From positions 39,670,679 to 39,734,678 of the forward strand of contig OZ025243.1 in the NCBI GenBank assembly GCA_964019155.1: a stretch of 64,000 nucleotides of DNA, read 5' to 3'. Both the position numbers and the translations under genes were made by a program. Under the pieces are notes generated by a model, which saw nothing but the letters and a program-made list of their open reading frames with translations, was not told the origin of the DNA and ran no database searches. Positions 61,923 through 64,000 of this stretch are shown in pieces (within the stretch, counting starts at the first letter, position 1; the number at the start of each line of letters is the position of its first letter). The DNA comes from Osedax fenrisi (lineage: Eukaryota > Annelida > Polychaeta > Sabellida > Siboglinidae).

Positions 61923-62245
61923 ATGTCTCAGAGCAATAATGTGAAACTGCCTAGAAGTAGGACCACATACCCCGGAAAGTTTGTGAAATGTAGCCTGGCC
62001 ACTGTATTAGGTGATTGTACCGATGATAAGGTAGATGAGGATGTTAGTAAAGGGGAAGAGGAAGATGATAAAGAGGAGGAGGATGAGGAAGAGGAGGATG
62101 AAGAATCAGTGGAAGCGGACAAGACATTAGAAGTAAACCACACCCAAACCGAGAATGAGTTATCAGAAAAAAGGAAAAATGATCTTATCGCTTGCGTTAA
62201 GTTAAATCCGATCATTTGTAGAAAAACTATGTCCAAGCAATCGTG
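61923..62245 (+). CDS. PI4KB: PI4KB N-terminal coding exon (phosphatidylinositol 4-kinase beta)
   Basis: Encodes MSQSNNVKLPRSRTTYPGKF, then a strongly acidic stretch (residues ~40-62) and ends KTMSKQS plus two bases (TG) of Trp. The donor GTTAGT begins at 62246. Joined to the next exon it gives SKQSWLLRLFESKMFD, which matches the conserved PI4KB sequence at the start of its helical (PIK) domain as I recall it. PI4KB makes PI4P on Golgi membranes. ATG 61923 is the first in frame (stop at 61893); an acceptor CCACCACAG just before it means an upstream coding exon cannot be excluded. The long acidic run is not something I recall from vertebrate PI4KB. Confidence 0.85.
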
Positions 62246-62726
62246 GTTAGTGGTTATACATGTATAAAAGTCATATATTTATATAGTTATTTTTAATTTG
62301 CATAAGGATATAATCTTTTACGCAGAATTTCTATTTCATTGTGACGTAATATATAATTTATACATATATAAAAAGTGTATATCAATTTAATAAATATAAA
62401 TTATATAATATATATTAGATACTACATTTTATAACTATGTGAATACCATGCCACACTCACTATGAGTTACCTGCATATTAAATTAGAGTCACTATCTGGA
62501 TGATTACCATTCTCCCCTACCCGATACCACCATCACCTTTGTTACGTTTATTATACGATAATTGTAAAATGTTTTAATTTCCATAATGTGTTAACTTCGT
62601 ATTATTAGTTGTTTATTTCAATAACGTACGACTTCGTTCGCAAATATTTACACTTTCGACTATATATATTCTCAATCAGTAAATTATCAACCAATCGCCA
62701 TCCTTCAATCACCCCCCCACCATTAG
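62246..62726 (+). other. PI4KB: PI4KB intron
   Basis: 481-bp GT-AG intron (GTTAGT...CACCATTAG) interrupting a Trp codon after its second base. AT-rich, with a C7 run before the acceptor. Confidence 0.85.
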
Positions 62727-62939
62727 GTTACTGAGACTGTTCGAGTCGAAGATGTTTGACATGTCTATCGCGATCACCTACCTGTTCAACTCGAAGGAGC
62801 CCGGAGTCCAGTCCTACATCGGTAACAGGATGTTTGGCTTCTCGGAGACTGATGTGAACTTCTACCTGCCGCAGCTCATCAACATGTACATACAGTCGCA
62901 CGACGTAGCCCACGCCATACACCCCTATCTCGCTTACAG
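62727..62939 (+). CDS. PI4KB: PI4KB second exon, start of helical (PIK) domain
   Basis: 213 bp, G/C-rich at third positions. Translation: completes Trp, then LLRLFESKMFDMSIAITYLF, NSKEPGVQSYIGNRMFGFSE, TDVNFYLPQLINMYIQ and HPYLAYR, collinear with the start of the PI4KB lipid-kinase unique/helical domain. The human protein, as I remember it, differs by a few substitutions here. It ends after AG of an Arg codon at the donor GTTGGT (62940). The catalytic domain lies beyond the window. The match is specific for the beta type III kinase rather than the alpha type. Confidence 0.92.
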
Positions 62940-64000
62940 GTTGGTAGCGTGTTAGCCCTACATACAGGTATATAGCGCTCATGCCATACAATCTTACCCT
63001 GCATATAGGTGAGTAATCCTTGCATCCCTACATATCGTGTACATGTATATACTACTCATGCAATATATCCTTACCCTACCTATAGGTATATATAGTGTTC
63101 ATGCCAAACATCCTTACCCTACCTATAGGTATATATAGCTCACGCGAAACATGCCTATATAGCATACAAGTAGGCTATCCTTACATCTCTACTAAGGCTA
63201 CGGCTGTAATACATATTAAGGGTATCACATTACAACTTTCTTACAGTATTGCCTCGGCCATATTATCAGTGTTAGGATAGCTATATTAACGTACAGTAGA
63301 ATGGGTACGCTACCGTTACCAGCAATTACCAGCAATAACGCACATTCTCTTATCCGCTATTACTTTCAAGCAATACATTCCGGAGTGTATCACTAGTGCT
63401 AACCCCTGTATATCATGTATGTGTTTGAAGCTCTTCATAATACAATAGAATCATTGTGTATCCATTTATATCCATCCAATAGAATCTGTTCCATGATATA
63501 CTTAAACATTTCAATTTAATCAAAATATTCTACTATATTTTAAAGATAATATTCTGATTACTGATTACACATATAGTATATGTATATTATACAACCTTTA
63601 TATCTAATTCAAACTTTATTTTTTTAATGCGAACATTAATATATATATATAATATATAATATATAATATATTATATATATACTCTGGAATAATATTCATT
63701 ATAGAGGTGGTATCTAGTCGTATATTTTAATATATGTATATGTCAAATGTATTCTTGGATAGTGTTTCATACACGTTTATATATATATATATATATATAT
63801 ATTCAACCTATATATATTTAAATATAACTATTTAATCTTTACATTAAATATTTACATTTACACACCATTATCAATTATCATATAGAATATATTTATATTT
63901 ATTTGTATTTATTTGTATTTATTTAAAATTGTATTTATATATACATATATATTGACAATATAAACTATGTATATTTATTATTTGATTTATTAATGGAAAA
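62940..64000 (+). repeat. PI4KB: PI4KB intron with ~43-bp degenerate tandem repeat
   Basis: 62950-63150 contains about four units of CATGCCAAACATCCTTACCC followed by TACCTATAGGTATATATAG at ~43-bp or longer spacing. The rest is AT-rich (TA run at 63780-63802). The next PI4KB exon is not seen before the window ends. Confidence 0.6.

Overview
The window is AT-rich animal DNA (about three quarters A+T or more by eye) from an invertebrate-type genome. GT-AG introns, symmetric phase-1 EGF exons and the N-terminal coding exons of phosphatidylinositol 4-kinase beta show that it is metazoan. The mobile content (CR1/L2-like and RTE-like LINEs, Helitrons, hAT-, Harbinger- and Tc1/mariner-like elements, long TA and TAG microsatellites) does not allow me to name a phylum.

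Host genes are sparse. On the + strand, three EGF-domain exons (2809-2925, 3271-3384, 3501-3620) all have phase 1-1 boundaries. A codon-rich terminal exon with one membrane segment (14098-14303) has a phase-compatible acceptor and might end the same gene. At the right edge, 61923-62245 and 62727-62939 are consecutive coding exons of PI4KB, which runs off the window.

Most of the rest is transposable elements. Left part: the 5' end of a CR1/L2-like LINE (1-1100, minus), a 5'-truncated LINE embedded in a roughly 3.3-kb (TAG)n tract (3650-6968), a 1063-bp Harbinger-like element (10149-11211) holding a 454-bp element with 7-bp target duplications, a 1153-bp Tc1/mariner-like element (11529-12681) holding a 39-bp relative of the 454-bp element, and a broken RTE-like LINE (14764-16680, minus). 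Middle: a 4760-bp hAT-like composite carrying a dead LINE and an LTR-like insertion (17333-22092), then a 22-kb Helitron cluster (24226-46384). In that cluster three minus-strand non-autonomous units meet three plus-strand units head to head at about 32.09 kb. One plus-strand unit (35269-44060) encodes a Rep/helicase interrupted by small frameshifts. The non-autonomous units are largely tandem series of decayed Helitron 3' ends.

Right part: a second, oppositely oriented copy of the hAT+LINE composite (49540-52294), a 48-bp TIR mini-element (52992-53039), and a nearly intact CR1/L2-like LINE (53873-58826, minus). Its ORF1 and ORF2 are in one frame and separated only by TGA-CTA. Its 5' 1.1 kb is almost identical to the first 1.1 kb of the window. 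The remainder is AT-rich intergenic or intronic DNA leading into PI4KB.
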